Shown: in pieces, positions 51,297 to 60,919 of the stretch
Position numbering within the stretch: position 1 is the first letter of the stretch
Layout: the number at the start of each line of letters is the position of its first letter
Assembly: GCF_001717955.1 (NCBI RefSeq)
Contig: NZ_CP014169.1
Location: 248,001 to 312,000 of the forward strand
DNA: 64,000 nucleotides
Source of the DNA: Sphingomonas panacis
GTDB lineage: Bacteria > Pseudomonadota > Alphaproteobacteria > Sphingomonadales > Sphingomonadaceae
Direction: 5' to 3'
Made by a program: the position numbers and the translations under genes
The notes under the pieces: model-generated
What the model saw: the letters and a program-made list of their open reading frames with translations, nothing else
The model's database searches: none
Told to the model about the DNA's origin: nothing

Positions 51297-53044
51297 TGCG
51301 CACCCGGTTCCTCATGATCATCAGTGATCGCTCCGACCTCCCCGCGGTGGCTACGGCAGCAGCGTCAGATACGGCCCTGCCGATCCGGTTTACTCGCTCG
51401 CGAATTGCTGTGCTGGCCGACCAGGACGTTCTTGTAGCCGAGAGCGGAGAGGAGTCCGGTGCGATAGTTGGGCATGTTTTTGGGCGAGACCGTTGCGAGG
51501 GCCGTGTTCAGGCTTTTTCCAAGGACGATCAGATTGCCCTTCTTGCGACGCGAGGCCGACATCTCATCGAACGTTTCTGGGGAGGCTATGTCGCAGTGTT
51601 CCCTGGGTCGGAATGGGATAGCATTTCAGTCTTTCGCGACCCTTCTGGTGCGATGCCTGCCTATTACGTAAGAGCGGATGATTTTACGTTGGTTGCTTCT
51701 GACGTCAACCTACTGAGGGTTTCGGGCCATTTCACTGCGGATATCGACTTTGTCGGGGTCATCCGACATCTTTTAGCGCCTGACCTTCGGACGACACGAA
51801 CTTGCCTATGTGGCCTCCGCGAGGTTCTTCAGGGACATGAGCTGAGTGTGAATGCCCGCTCGCTAGTGCAGGTTCCCCGATGGTCGCCCTGGGACTTTGC
51901 CGCGCAGCACGTTGCATACGAGCTGCCAGAGGAAGCCAGCGAGCGTGTTCGGCAAGCGACGATGTTGGCAGTCCGCGGCTGGGCTTCTTGCTATGGTCAC
52001 ATCGTTCTCGGGGTCTCGGGTGGACTGGATTCCTCGATCGTTGGTTGCTGCGCCGCCAAAGCGCACGGCACGCTGACCTGCCTCACACTCGCGACCGAAG
52101 AGTCTGCCGGCGACGAGCGATTCTACGCGCGCGAGTTAGCTCGTGCCCTCAAAGTTCCGCTCGAGGAGCGGATGCTCGAAGTCGCTGACGTCGACTTGGC
52201 ACGTAGCGATGCCAGCCATCTGCCACGTCCCGTCGCTCGCGCGTTCGCGCAGTCTGTTGATCGCGTGTCACTGGATGTCGCCCGGGCGGCCGAGGCGGAT
52301 GCCTTCTTTACTGGCAACGGCGGCGACAGCGTATTCTGTTATCAGCAGTCGGTCCTCCCAGTTGCAGATAGGATATTGGTCGAAGGCTTAGGCTCCGGAC
52401 CATGGCGAACGATCTGCGAAGTCGCAAAGATGGCCGAAACAAGCGTTCTGCGCGTTGCGGCTCTGGGTGCCCATAGGGCCTGGATCAGACCGCGACGATA
52501 TCCGTGGCGACTCAACAAAATGTTCTTGTCGAAGTCTGCGATTAATTTCGCAGCAATGACCATTGATCATCCCTGGCTGGATGGGCCGAAGAATGCACTT
52601 CCGGGAAAGGCAGCGCACATTGCATACCTGCTTCGCGTCCAGAATCATCTCGAGGGGTTTAGGCGAGAGCTGAATTATCCGGTCATATCTCCGCTCATGT
52701 CCCAGCCCGTCGTTGAAGCTTGTCTCCGAGTATCGACTTGGCATTGGTGCCTCGGCAGTCGAAATCGGTCGATAGCACGGCGGGCATTCGCAGATATGCT
52801 GCCACGGTCTATCGCCGAGCGCACGACAAAGGGTGGGCCCGACGGTTTCGTATTGCGCGTCTTCAATCAGCGCCGTGCCGAGATCTCGACGCTCCTGCTG
52901 GATGGTGTTTTGGCCCAAAGAGGCCTAATCGATGTCGACGACGTTCGGGCCGGGCTTTCCGTAAAGGGAGACCAAAGCCGCATTACACAATATCGGCTGC
53001 TGACGCTTTTGGATGCCGAGGCGTGGCTGCGAGCGTTGTGCTAG
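51296..53044 (+). CDS. Lasso peptide cyclase C (asparagine-synthetase-like)
   Basis: The ATG shares a base with the B stop; 582 residues. The N-terminal half has a glutamine-amidotransferase-like fold without the nucleophilic Cys1 (RFWGGYVAVF, FRDPSGAMPAYY). The C-terminal half is an ATP-pyrophosphatase/AsnB domain with VLGVSGGLDSSIVGCCAAKA near residue 240 and FFTGNGGDSVFCYQQ near 345. It adenylates the side-chain carboxylate of the core Asp and joins it to the Gly1 amine, making the isopeptide bond. Its stop overlaps the convergent isopeptidase stop by four bases (CTAG), so no terminator separates the two units. Confidence 0.92.
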   Translation: MRTRFLMIISDRSDLPAVATAAASDTALPIRFTRSRIAVLADQDVLVAESGEESGAIVGHVFGRDRCEGRVQAFSKDDQIALLATRGRHLIERFWGGYVAVFPGSEWDSISVFRDPSGAMPAYYVRADDFTLVASDVNLLRVSGHFTADIDFVGVIRHLLAPDLRTTRTCLCGLREVLQGHELSVNARSLVQVPRWSPWDFAAQHVAYELPEEASERVRQATMLAVRGWASCYGHIVLGVSGGLDSSIVGCCAAKAHGTLTCLTLATEESAGDERFYARELARALKVPLEERMLEVADVDLARSDASHLPRPVARAFAQSVDRVSLDVARAAEADAFFTGNGGDSVFCYQQSVLPVADRILVEGLGSGPWRTICEVAKMAETSVLRVAALGAHRAWIRPRRYPWRLNKMFLSKSAINFAAMTIDHPWLDGPKNALPGKAAHIAYLLRVQNHLEGFRRELNYPVISPLMSQPVVEACLRVSTWHWCLGSRNRSIARRAFADMLPRSIAERTTKGGPDGFVLRVFNQRRAEISTLLLDGVLAQRGLIDVDDVRAGLSVKGDQSRITQYRLLTLLDAEAWLRALC

Positions 53045-55206
53045 GGTGTCGACAGAGGTGTGGGCGCCACCGTCGACGAAAGGGACCGCCACCGCGCATA
53101 TTGTCGATCCTTACTCGGGTCTGCGTCCACATGTCCTAGTAGCCAGTAGCGAAACCAATCTACGTTTCGATTGTAGATCGAAAACCTGTGCGCCGGTTGC
53201 CATTTTATGTGATATTCATTCGGGAATACATAAAGCTCGGTACTTCGTCTGTGAGCCTTGAGCAGCGAGTATGACTCGAGGGCCAGCAGATATTCATCAT
53301 CGGCGACCTGGAAAAGGATAGGTGAGTTGATGCTATCCGCGTGCATCCCAACGGACATCGGTTGCCAGAAGGCGCTCTGTCCTGTCTCAAGGGTCGGATA
53401 GCCAAGATCCACTAACTGGGCGGCCCAAGCCTGGCCACCAAATACCTGGGTGCTAAGTGGCTCCATGAATCCCGAGGACACAGCCGCGGCTGCGAAGAGC
53501 CCGGGCGCATTCACGAGGGCGAATTGGACGGTAGCGGCGCCGTCGCTCGATCCGGTTATGGCGAGCTTTCGCGGGTCGGCGATTCCTCGCGACACGGCTA
53601 TCGCAACACCGCCAAGCAAAGAGGAATGAACACTTCGTCGGTCCTGCCATTCTCGCTGGTCGGCCACTTGAGCGTCGCGTATCGATCGAAGCGATCCGTC
53701 TTTGACCGTTTCGTAAAAATCTGGGGGGCGCTGGAGGCTGAGCACCGCAAACCCCTCGGCCGCGAGCGGGAAGATCGGGTATTCGTCGCCCACACCCCCG
53801 CGTAGAAATCCGCGAGAGATATACTGCACCACGATCATGGGTAAGCGCTCGCCTGGTCGGTGTCCGAAAGGGACGACCAGGTCTCCAAAGCTCTCCAGAC
53901 CAAACGCGTTCCGCCATCGGAGTCGCGTTACTGACCCGAGCCGCAAGCTCGAGAACTCTGGGTTAGGATCAAATAGGGGTGTTGTTTTGCCGGTATGGAT
54001 ATCGATAAGAACAATTTGGCGCGGCCGGGAAGAGGCTTCCCGCAGGCAAACAAGAGCAGGACCGGCCAATCGACAGCCCGACAGAAGATCATCGGTGACA
54101 AGTGCGCGGCTGACCCGCCCACGCGGAGTCCATCGGTAAAGGGAGTTCTGGCTATCGCCCCAACCACCACGACGTAGGAAGAGGAGCGTCCGCCCGCCAT
54201 CGACCCACCACATTGCCTCGATCCCGCGCAAACCACTGATGCAAGCGGGGTCATTGCATTTGGCGCTGGTGCCATCGGCCAGTCTTGCCCAAAGATCTAC
54301 CTTTCCGACATAATTGTTCTGATCGCGCTTGATCGTCCAAGCGGTCGGCCCAAATGGCCACTCCGCCGACAGACGTGCGCCCTCAGGCAATACGCTGCTC
54401 GCTTTCGGATCGAAGACGCGCCGATCCGATTCAGTCAACGGGACAAGTTTACCTATGGCCAGTTCGATTGCTTGGAACGCAAGCGGGATCGACCCTTCAA
54501 GAGATGGGCGGTTGCGGGCGCTCGGAACGAATTTGTCATCATACAGGAAGCCGCCCAAGCTCTCGCGCTCTTGCGCTGCAACGGCCCCGACTAACGCCGG
54601 CTCGTTTGCAAACAACAACCGCCGCCCGTCGGCTGACCACGCAATGCGCCGGACATTCGTTGTTGATTGTGTAACGGTGACCGCATGTTTGTCGGGGAGC
54701 GATACGGTCCTCGCCTGGACGATTCCTTCTTCCAATCTGAGATAGGCTAGCGAGCGTCCATCAGGTGACCAGCGCGGAGTATTGGCGATCACGGAGCCGC
54801 TCGTCGACCGGAGTCCCCGGACTATGGGGGTGGTGAGGATGATTCCGCGTCCCGTGTCGACCAAACGTGGCACCGCCCCTCGGCGTAAGTCTATGACGAC
54901 GAGCGCCTGGCAATAGTCGTTTGCATCCGGATCGCCGCGCGTGAGAACGAACGCAACTTCGTGTCCGTCAGGGGAAATCGCCAACGGGCTCTCTCCGGCG
55001 CCGGCGATCGGGCCGATGTCTCGTAAGCCAATGAGGTCCCGTGTTGTGATGTCTCGCATTGGGAACGTTGAAACGCCCGGGCCCGCAATTATGCCGGCAC
55101 ATATCTCCGATGCTGCAGCTGGTCCGCCCGCAAATGAGAGGGTGAGTAACGCGAGAGCGCAAGCCCACGCTACGGCTGGGCTATGCCCATTCTTGCATCG
55201 CGACAC
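53041..55206 (-). CDS. Lasso peptide isopeptidase (Atxe2 family)
   Basis: The 721-residue protein has a signal peptide (GHSPAVAWACALALLTLSFAGGPAAA), an N-terminal beta-propeller domain and a prolyl-oligopeptidase hydrolase domain. Catalytic residues are visible: the nucleophile in LAITGSSDGAATVQFAL (near residue 550), an Asp in FQVADDEYLLAL and a His in NEYHIKWQPAHR. Enzymes of this group hydrolyse the isopeptide bond of a cognate lasso peptide and so linearise it after import. The gene starts with GTG 3 bp after the TonB-receptor stop, in one operon with it. The signal peptide implies periplasmic action. Confidence 0.9.
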   Translation of the reverse strand: MSRCKNGHSPAVAWACALALLTLSFAGGPAAASEICAGIIAGPGVSTFPMRDITTRDLIGLRDIGPIAGAGESPLAISPDGHEVAFVLTRGDPDANDYCQALVVIDLRRGAVPRLVDTGRGIILTTPIVRGLRSTSGSVIANTPRWSPDGRSLAYLRLEEGIVQARTVSLPDKHAVTVTQSTTNVRRIAWSADGRRLLFANEPALVGAVAAQERESLGGFLYDDKFVPSARNRPSLEGSIPLAFQAIELAIGKLVPLTESDRRVFDPKASSVLPEGARLSAEWPFGPTAWTIKRDQNNYVGKVDLWARLADGTSAKCNDPACISGLRGIEAMWWVDGGRTLLFLRRGGWGDSQNSLYRWTPRGRVSRALVTDDLLSGCRLAGPALVCLREASSRPRQIVLIDIHTGKTTPLFDPNPEFSSLRLGSVTRLRWRNAFGLESFGDLVVPFGHRPGERLPMIVVQYISRGFLRGGVGDEYPIFPLAAEGFAVLSLQRPPDFYETVKDGSLRSIRDAQVADQREWQDRRSVHSSLLGGVAIAVSRGIADPRKLAITGSSDGAATVQFALVNAPGLFAAAAVSSGFMEPLSTQVFGGQAWAAQLVDLGYPTLETGQSAFWQPMSVGMHADSINSPILFQVADDEYLLALESYSLLKAHRRSTELYVFPNEYHIKWQPAHRFSIYNRNVDWFRYWLLGHVDADPSKDRQYARWRSLSSTVAPTPLSTP

Positions 55207-55209
55207 TGT

Positions 55210-57807
55210 TCACCACGATTTCGAAATGGTGAAGCTGATGAAGCGGCCTGCAGGCGAGTAGTTCGCAGAGTCGTAGGGCGCCTGACTTACCTGTGTCGTC
55301 GTGATAACAGAGGGCTTGTTGTTTAACAGATTCTGGGCCGACAATGTCAGATCGATGCCGCTCAGCAAGCGTGACGCCGGCTTCAGACGAACGCGGCCGG
55401 TAAGATCAAGGGTGGTCATCGACCCGACGCGATACTCTGCCGCATTCCGCTGATCATCGACGCCGCCAATGTAATTGATGAATGGCGAAATTGTCACCTG
55501 TTCTGTCTGCCAGATGACGCCAGCGCGGCCGCGGAAGTGAGGGGGATTGAACAGCGTTCCGGCGAGAGGCACCTCGGGCTGAAGGGCGCTGAGTGTTTGC
55601 CGACTTCGGATGTAGCTGCCGTTCCCGGACAATGTCACCGAGCCGAGCGGACCATCCCAAGCCCTGTATCGTAGGCTAAGATCGATGCCACTGATGTGTT
55701 GGCGGGTGGCGTTAGTATACTGGCTGTGAATTATCGCGCCGACCTTTGCGGGATCGAACGCGCCGCTCGAGTTGTTGAAAAATTGCGCGCCATTGAGAGC
55801 TGAGACGATATCGGCGCCGGTGGGATTGAGGGTGATTAGATCTGCATAGATCGGGTTGCTGAGCGCCTGCGTGATATAGGTGACGGGGGTCACGATCCGG
55901 TCACGGTAGTCGACGGAGAAATAGGTCAAATCTGCGGACAGGCCGGGCACCGAGCGCGGATGGGCTGAGAGCGTGGCGGTCCAGCTAGTTGCACGCTCGG
56001 GCTTCAGGTCCGGATTTCCGCCTCCCGAGTAGAGGCCAACGGTTCCCGGCTTGAAACCGGTACCCCCAAAAACTGGTATATCGTAGACCGACGCCCCTTT
56101 TACGCTGAAGAGTTGGTACAGTGTTGGGGCCTTGAAGGATTTTCCCCACGACACCTTTAGGTCGATGTCCGACGTCGGCGAGTATATTGCGCCGACCTTC
56201 GGAGTGAACACGGTATCAATGCGTTTGTAATCCTCATACCTGACGGCGCCGCTCAAAATTAGGCGACGCGCAAACGGCAAGCCGTTTTCTCCGGTGATGA
56301 TCGGTAGGGTTATCTCGGCAAAGCCGTACGCATCGCGTTGGGTTGCATCTATATCTTGCGAGGATGGAGAGATAAGATCGCGCGAGGCAAGGCCGTTCTC
56401 GCGATAGCCGGCGCCGATAGCGGCCTTTACCGAACCGCCGGGCAGGTTGAAAATACTTCCTCGCGCGAGCAATTCAGTACCTTCAGCATGATTACAATAG
56501 CAAGAGCGGGTATGGGAACTGACTGCCCCGTTGGTATAGCCTGTCGAGTTGAATACGGTACGGTCCTCGCCATAAACTCCGGAGATCGATACCTCCCAGT
56601 CTCTCCACAATTCGTAGGTTAGGCTGGGGGCGATCGTGAATGACTTGCTTGTGTAAAGAGTACGATTGCCACGCACGAGGTAGTTGCCAGCGGCAGACAG
56701 GGCATACGTACGGTCAGTCCAGCGCTCGTTGAAAAGCCCATCGACCGATAAGGTTAGTCCAGGGGCCAGGGTCTGGTGCGCGCTCAGCGTTGCGCTGTGA
56801 TGTTTGAGTGCAGGATAAAGGAAAAGGCCCGGCGAGCGGGCAGCGGCATAGTCTCGTTGGCGGGCCAGAACAGGGGTGTCCTTTTCAAAGTCATATGATG
56901 CCATGAGGCCGCCTGACCCCCATGTCTTTCCACCGACGAGGCTGTATTGTTGCTGTTCATTGCCTCCATCGGTCGATGCCCCGAAGCGCGCGGTGCTATC
57001 CAAACCGCTATAGTCGCGCTTAAGAATGATGTTTGCCACGCCCGCTACGGCATCGGAGCCATAGAGCGCGGAGGCTCCATCGGTGACAATCTCAACTCGA
57101 TCGACTGCCGCGAGCGGTATCGCCGAAATGTCTATCGCCTGTGCGGCGCCGTTGAACGACAGTCGGTGCCCGTTAAGCAAGGTCAGTGTCGCATCTGAAC
57201 CGAGACCGCGAAGATTGATTGAGGAAGCACCGCCGAGGTAACTACCCACACTTTCTGGGACGTTCTGGCCGATGCCGGGGTTCTGGCCCGCGCCGGAAGC
57301 CTGTGGAAGCGCCCTTATCGCGTCGGCCAACGTATTTTGACCGGCGTTAAGCATGTCCTCGTGAGAGATAGTCAATGTTGGCGAGGGTGATTGTGCGCCA
57401 CGAATGCGGGAACCCGTAACCAGGATATCGTTCGAGAGGCTGACGTCTCCGCTCCTCACCGTCGAACCGGCTAGCTCCGTGTCCGACGGCTCCGATCGCC
57501 CCCGGATCAAGATCGCCCCGTTGCGATAGGTAGCAACAAGGCCGCTCTCTTTGAGAAGGGCCTCGATGGCCTCATTCGGTGTGAAGCTGCCGTCGATTTT
57601 GGGCGCACGCTTGCCGTCCACGAGGGCAGATTCGAAGATGACTTCGCGTCCGGATGTCCGGCCGATCGCCCGGAGCGCGGTACCTAGATCTTGTGCCTCG
57701 AGATGATATTCCCGCCGCTGCTCCGATCCAGCCGTTGCTGGAGAGGACATTGCGATGGCCGCTAGCCCGACTGCCCCGAGAAGAATTCGTCCATGTCGTT
57801 GTACCAT
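55210..57807 (-). CDS. TonB-dependent receptor with N-terminal signalling domain
   Basis: The 865-residue protein has a signal peptide, an STN (secretin/TonB N-terminal) domain (REYHLEAQDLGTALRAIGRTSGREVIFE...GSFTPNEAIEALLKESGL, about residues 30-105), a plug domain (SNDILVTGSRIRG, RVEIVTDGASALYGSDAVAGVANI) and a barrel ending in FTISKSW. The STN domain talks to FecR-type anti-sigma factors. Receptors at this position in lasso clusters are thought to import the lasso peptide across the outer membrane. It is followed by the isopeptidase and preceded by fecR and fecI homologues. GGAAGGGGG precedes the ATG. Confidence 0.93.
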   Translation of the reverse strand: MVQRHGRILLGAVGLAAIAMSSPATAGSEQRREYHLEAQDLGTALRAIGRTSGREVIFESALVDGKRAPKIDGSFTPNEAIEALLKESGLVATYRNGAILIRGRSEPSDTELAGSTVRSGDVSLSNDILVTGSRIRGAQSPSPTLTISHEDMLNAGQNTLADAIRALPQASGAGQNPGIGQNVPESVGSYLGGASSINLRGLGSDATLTLLNGHRLSFNGAAQAIDISAIPLAAVDRVEIVTDGASALYGSDAVAGVANIILKRDYSGLDSTARFGASTDGGNEQQQYSLVGGKTWGSGGLMASYDFEKDTPVLARQRDYAAARSPGLFLYPALKHHSATLSAHQTLAPGLTLSVDGLFNERWTDRTYALSAAGNYLVRGNRTLYTSKSFTIAPSLTYELWRDWEVSISGVYGEDRTVFNSTGYTNGAVSSHTRSCYCNHAEGTELLARGSIFNLPGGSVKAAIGAGYRENGLASRDLISPSSQDIDATQRDAYGFAEITLPIITGENGLPFARRLILSGAVRYEDYKRIDTVFTPKVGAIYSPTSDIDLKVSWGKSFKAPTLYQLFSVKGASVYDIPVFGGTGFKPGTVGLYSGGGNPDLKPERATSWTATLSAHPRSVPGLSADLTYFSVDYRDRIVTPVTYITQALSNPIYADLITLNPTGADIVSALNGAQFFNNSSGAFDPAKVGAIIHSQYTNATRQHISGIDLSLRYRAWDGPLGSVTLSGNGSYIRSRQTLSALQPEVPLAGTLFNPPHFRGRAGVIWQTEQVTISPFINYIGGVDDQRNAAEYRVGSMTTLDLTGRVRLKPASRLLSGIDLTLSAQNLLNNKPSVITTTQVSQAPYDSANYSPAGRFISFTISKSW

Positions 57808-57873
57808 CTATGCCCCCTTCCGCTCGCCGGGATTGGGCAAGCCGCTCGGGCATCCACGATCGGGAAAGGCTGA

Positions 57874-58956
57874 TTATGAGGAGGTGCGGCAATTTTTTGT
57901 GGTGTCGGCGCCGCACGAGCGGGCCAGGGTGATACTGTCAGCGGTCTGGGTCACGCTCAGCCTGAGCATCACGGCAAGATTGTCAGCCAAGGTATGCGTG
58001 TCCGTGAGCCGGAACGTGCCTGAAATGCGCAAGTCGGCCAGATCGGTGGTTGAGAGAATTATCGGCATCGTGGAGTAGCGATTTGCTTCAACGACGAGGT
58101 CCGCGAGCCTGATATGGTCGAAGTCTCTAACATTCTGCGGCCAATTGTCGGCATCCGCCGCTGCGGCCGGTGCGGCCTGCTCCGGGAGACTCGGTGGTCC
58201 AAAGCTGATCTCCTCGCCCGGGACCAGACGCTTGACGCGCGTAGCAGGGCTTCCGCTCCGGGCCGGCGTCGGCACCACGACCTCGACCACTCCGCGCAGC
58301 AAATGCACGTGCACCTTGTCGTCGGAAGTGAGCCCGACATCGAAGAGCGTGCCCCGAGCGGTTACCGAGCCACCTCCGGCGCGGACGACGAAGGGTTGCG
58401 CGGCATGCGCGACAGAGAAGCGTCCGCGGCCTCGGATCAGCCGTAAGCCTCGCTCCTGGCCCGTGAAGGCGACGGCAAGGAGGCTGTCGGTGTCGAGGGT
58501 GACCGATGAGCCATCCTGCAGAGCGAATGTCCTAATTTCGCCCACACGCGTGCTCAACTGGGTCGGCGCGCTTCGGGCCACGACGGGCTGGCGCCCGACT
58601 GCCATTGAATCTGCGCTGTGCTCGTGGCGCTGCGTGATGCTGAGCGACAAGACGCCCGCGATCGTCGCCGTCGCTACGAATGCGATCAATATCCGCCGCC
58701 TGTCTTTCGTCGCCTCATTTGGGATGGCCTCCGGCTCGCCGTCTCCCGGCGGGTCGCCCGCCCTGAGGCCCTTCCCGATGCTGAAGGTCTCAGCGATTCT
58801 GTTATAGGCCGAGCGGTGGAGCGCACCTCGCGCCAGCCAGGCTTCGAACTCTTCGCGGCGTGCGCCTGCCTCCGGGCCGCGCATCGTGGCAAACCAGTCG
58901 GCCGCCTCATCCCGCAACTGCCCGCCGGGCGGCAATGGATCTTCTTGGGAGGTCAT
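57874..58956 (-). CDS. FecR-family anti-sigma regulator
   Basis: The 360-residue protein has a cytoplasmic N-terminal domain (DEAADWFATMRGPEAGARREEFEAWLARGALHRSAYNRI) that binds the sigma factor, one membrane segment (ILIAFVATATIAGVLSLSIT, about residues 89-108) and a periplasmic FecR domain (STRVGEIRTFALQDGSSVTLDTDSLLAVAF, VRAGGGSVTARGTLFDVGL) ending in a DUF4974-like part (HIRLADLVVEANRYS). It relays receptor occupancy to the ECF sigma factor. The start overlaps the sigma gene stop by 4 bp. Confidence 0.93.
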   Translation of the reverse strand: MTSQEDPLPPGGQLRDEAADWFATMRGPEAGARREEFEAWLARGALHRSAYNRIAETFSIGKGLRAGDPPGDGEPEAIPNEATKDRRRILIAFVATATIAGVLSLSITQRHEHSADSMAVGRQPVVARSAPTQLSTRVGEIRTFALQDGSSVTLDTDSLLAVAFTGQERGLRLIRGRGRFSVAHAAQPFVVRAGGGSVTARGTLFDVGLTSDDKVHVHLLRGVVEVVVPTPARSGSPATRVKRLVPGEEISFGPPSLPEQAAPAAAADADNWPQNVRDFDHIRLADLVVEANRYSTMPIILSTTDLADLRISGTFRLTDTHTLADNLAVMLRLSVTQTADSITLARSCGADTTKNCRTSS

Positions 58957-59546
58957 TCGCGCTCCAGAGCAGCGTCGATATGGGAAAGGGCTCGCGCCAC
59001 GTGATATTGGACCGTCGGGATGCTGAGTCCCAGCCGATGCGCAATATCCTTGTAAGTGAGTTCCTCGACCCGATGAAGTAGAAAGACGTCGCGCGTCTTG
59101 TCAGGCAGTTCCCCGAGCGCGCGGCGATAGACGCGCATCACGTCTCCAGCTTCGATCTGAAGCGTCTGTTCCGGCGCGACCCCGGGATCGACTCCCTCTC
59201 CAAATTGCACCCGAAATGGCGCAAGTCGCCTTTCCTGACTCTTCGAGCGATCGAACAGCAGGTTGCGCGCAATTCGCTGCAGATAGGGCGCGGGCTGCGA
59301 CAGCGGACTCCTGGCCATGAACCCAGCGAGACGGGCGAAAGCCTCCTGGACGAGGTCCGCTGCCTCGTCATTCTCTCGGACCCTGCTCCGGAAGTAACGC
59401 GTGAGCTTTGGCCCCTCGCGGCGGTAGACTGCGTCCAGGTCCTCTGGGGAGGCGCGCTCCGGTCTTCGTTGGTTCGGTTGGATGTGCGGACGCGAAGGAT
59501 GACTGGGCTCAAGCGGGAGCCTGAGGCTTTTAGATGGCTGCGGCAT
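58953..59546 (-). CDS. FecI-like ECF sigma factor
   Basis: ATG 59546 (MPQPSKSLRLPLEP) is taken as start, giving 197 residues; the frame is open to 59612 but lacks a ribosome site. Region 2 is YRREGPKLTRYFRSRVRENDEAADLVQEAFARLAGF and region 4 is LPDKTRDVFLLHRVEELTYKDIAHRLGLSIPTVQYHVARALSHI. When FecR signals that the receptor is loaded, it should direct transcription of the receptor and isopeptidase genes. It is first in the four-gene minus-strand unit fecI-fecR-receptor-isopeptidase. Confidence 0.92.
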   Translation of the reverse strand: MPQPSKSLRLPLEPSHPSRPHIQPNQRRPERASPEDLDAVYRREGPKLTRYFRSRVRENDEAADLVQEAFARLAGFMARSPLSQPAPYLQRIARNLLFDRSKSQERRLAPFRVQFGEGVDPGVAPEQTLQIEAGDVMRVYRRALGELPDKTRDVFLLHRVEELTYKDIAHRLGLSIPTVQYHVARALSHIDAALERE

Positions 59547-59854
59547 TCGTGCACTTGACCTCGCGGGCCGACAAGCATCGGGCCCCGGCGACCGGTGCCG
59601 ACGATAAGGCAAGGTATGCCTGGAGGGATGCGATGCACCCGCTCCGGCCGCCCGACGTGCACCGACGGGCGTAATGATCCTGGCAGGATAATCCTATGGG
59701 TTGTTGCCAGCGTTACGAACCCATGCCCGCGATTATGTACAGCAGGCAGACATGTTGCAAGTGCTCACAGCTCGGCGGTGGTGGCTCAGTTTGAATTCCT
59801 GCTGTCGCCCCAGAAGCCGCCGTGTCGGACAATAGGGCCCGTTGGCGAGACCGC
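59547..59854. other. Region upstream of the ECF sigma gene
   Basis: About 308 bp without a supported gene lie between the sigma factor start and the hydrolase stop. Palindromic elements CCTGGCAGG (59,679-59,687) and GGATAATCC (59,686-59,694) overlap about 140 bp before the sigma start and could be regulatory. No promoter is clear. Confidence 0.35.
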
Positions 59855-60727
59855 TCATTCCGGCTGGTCGAGAAGTTCGGTTACAGCCGCGTGAAACGCG
59901 GCGGGGGCCTGTTGCGGCCCTCCGTGACTGACATCGGGCAGGATCACGAGCTTCGCCCCCGGGATCAGATGGGCGAGCATCTCCGTGTGAGCCGCCGCAA
60001 TGAATTGCTCGTGCGCTCCGTCGGCCACGACGGTCCTGGCCCTTATGGCCCCCAACTCGGCCGGAGCCAGATCCGGCTCCTTCTCATAGAGATCCGCAAG
60101 CGCTGCGCGAAGTGCCTTGAAACCATCGGGCGTGGGAGACAGCGCCCGATACTGCGCCTCCATCCGGGCCATGAACACGGCGCCCATGCCCTTCATCGCC
60201 GGATCGGGAGGCACCGTCGTCTCCGCGTGGGTGTTGAAGTTGGCTCCCCAGACAAAAAGCCTGTCCACGCGCTCGGGATGATCGATGGCAAGGATCAAGC
60301 CGGTGACGCCGCCATCGCTTAAACCAACGACCGACGCCTTGCGCACTCCAGTCGCATCCAGCACCACGATCGCATCGGAGGCGAACCGTCGATAGCTCAG
60401 AGGCGCAGGGCCTATCGTGCTCCGACCGTGGCCGCGCGTGTCCATCACGATGACTTCGTGCGTTTTCGCGAGCTGCGGCACCGCAAAGCCCCAAGATTCC
60501 GACGACGCAAGGCCGCCATGGAGCAGAAGAACCGGCGACCCGCCGTTGCGATTGAACACGGCGAAATACAGCCTGGCGCCGTCATGATCCACGAAGCCGG
60601 TGCGCTCGGGGCGCGGGAGCGCCGGAACTTCCGGGACGGTCGCCCACAACGGTGGCGCCTGGCCAGCCGCGATATTCGGTGCGGTTATCGATACCAGCAC
60701 GGCCAGCGTGCCCGCCACCCATCTCAT
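59855..60727 (-). CDS. Exported alpha/beta hydrolase
   Basis: ATG 60727 follows GAGGAG and gives 290 residues with a signal peptide (MRWVAGTLAVLVSITAPNIAAGQA). The fold is clear: oxyanion motif LLLHGGLASSESWG, MDTRGHGRS, nucleophile elbow VGLSDGG (Ser in GLSDG) and the late VSHGGPQQAP with the catalytic His. It is an esterase/lipase-like enzyme acting in the periplasm; similar proteins are common near TonB systems in sphingomonads. Whether it belongs to the lasso unit is unknown; it is transcribed in the same direction but 308 bp away. Confidence 0.88.
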   Translation of the reverse strand: MRWVAGTLAVLVSITAPNIAAGQAPPLWATVPEVPALPRPERTGFVDHDGARLYFAVFNRNGGSPVLLLHGGLASSESWGFAVPQLAKTHEVIVMDTRGHGRSTIGPAPLSYRRFASDAIVVLDATGVRKASVVGLSDGGVTGLILAIDHPERVDRLFVWGANFNTHAETTVPPDPAMKGMGAVFMARMEAQYRALSPTPDGFKALRAALADLYEKEPDLAPAELGAIRARTVVADGAHEQFIAAAHTEMLAHLIPGAKLVILPDVSHGGPQQAPAAFHAAVTELLDQPE

Positions 60728-60919
60728 CGCAATGCTCCTCTGGTCGGAGGAGGCGTAAAGCCCGGCGGCCTGATTTCCAATGTCAGTTTGACTTTGATGG
60801 CCGCCCACCAGGCAGACGGAGCGCTCTCCGCCAATCCTCATCGTTTCACCTCAGGTCGATGGTGGCGGTCCGCCTTAGGCGGAATTTCAGCGACCACTAC
60901 CAGCTCCGCGCCGGCCGAG

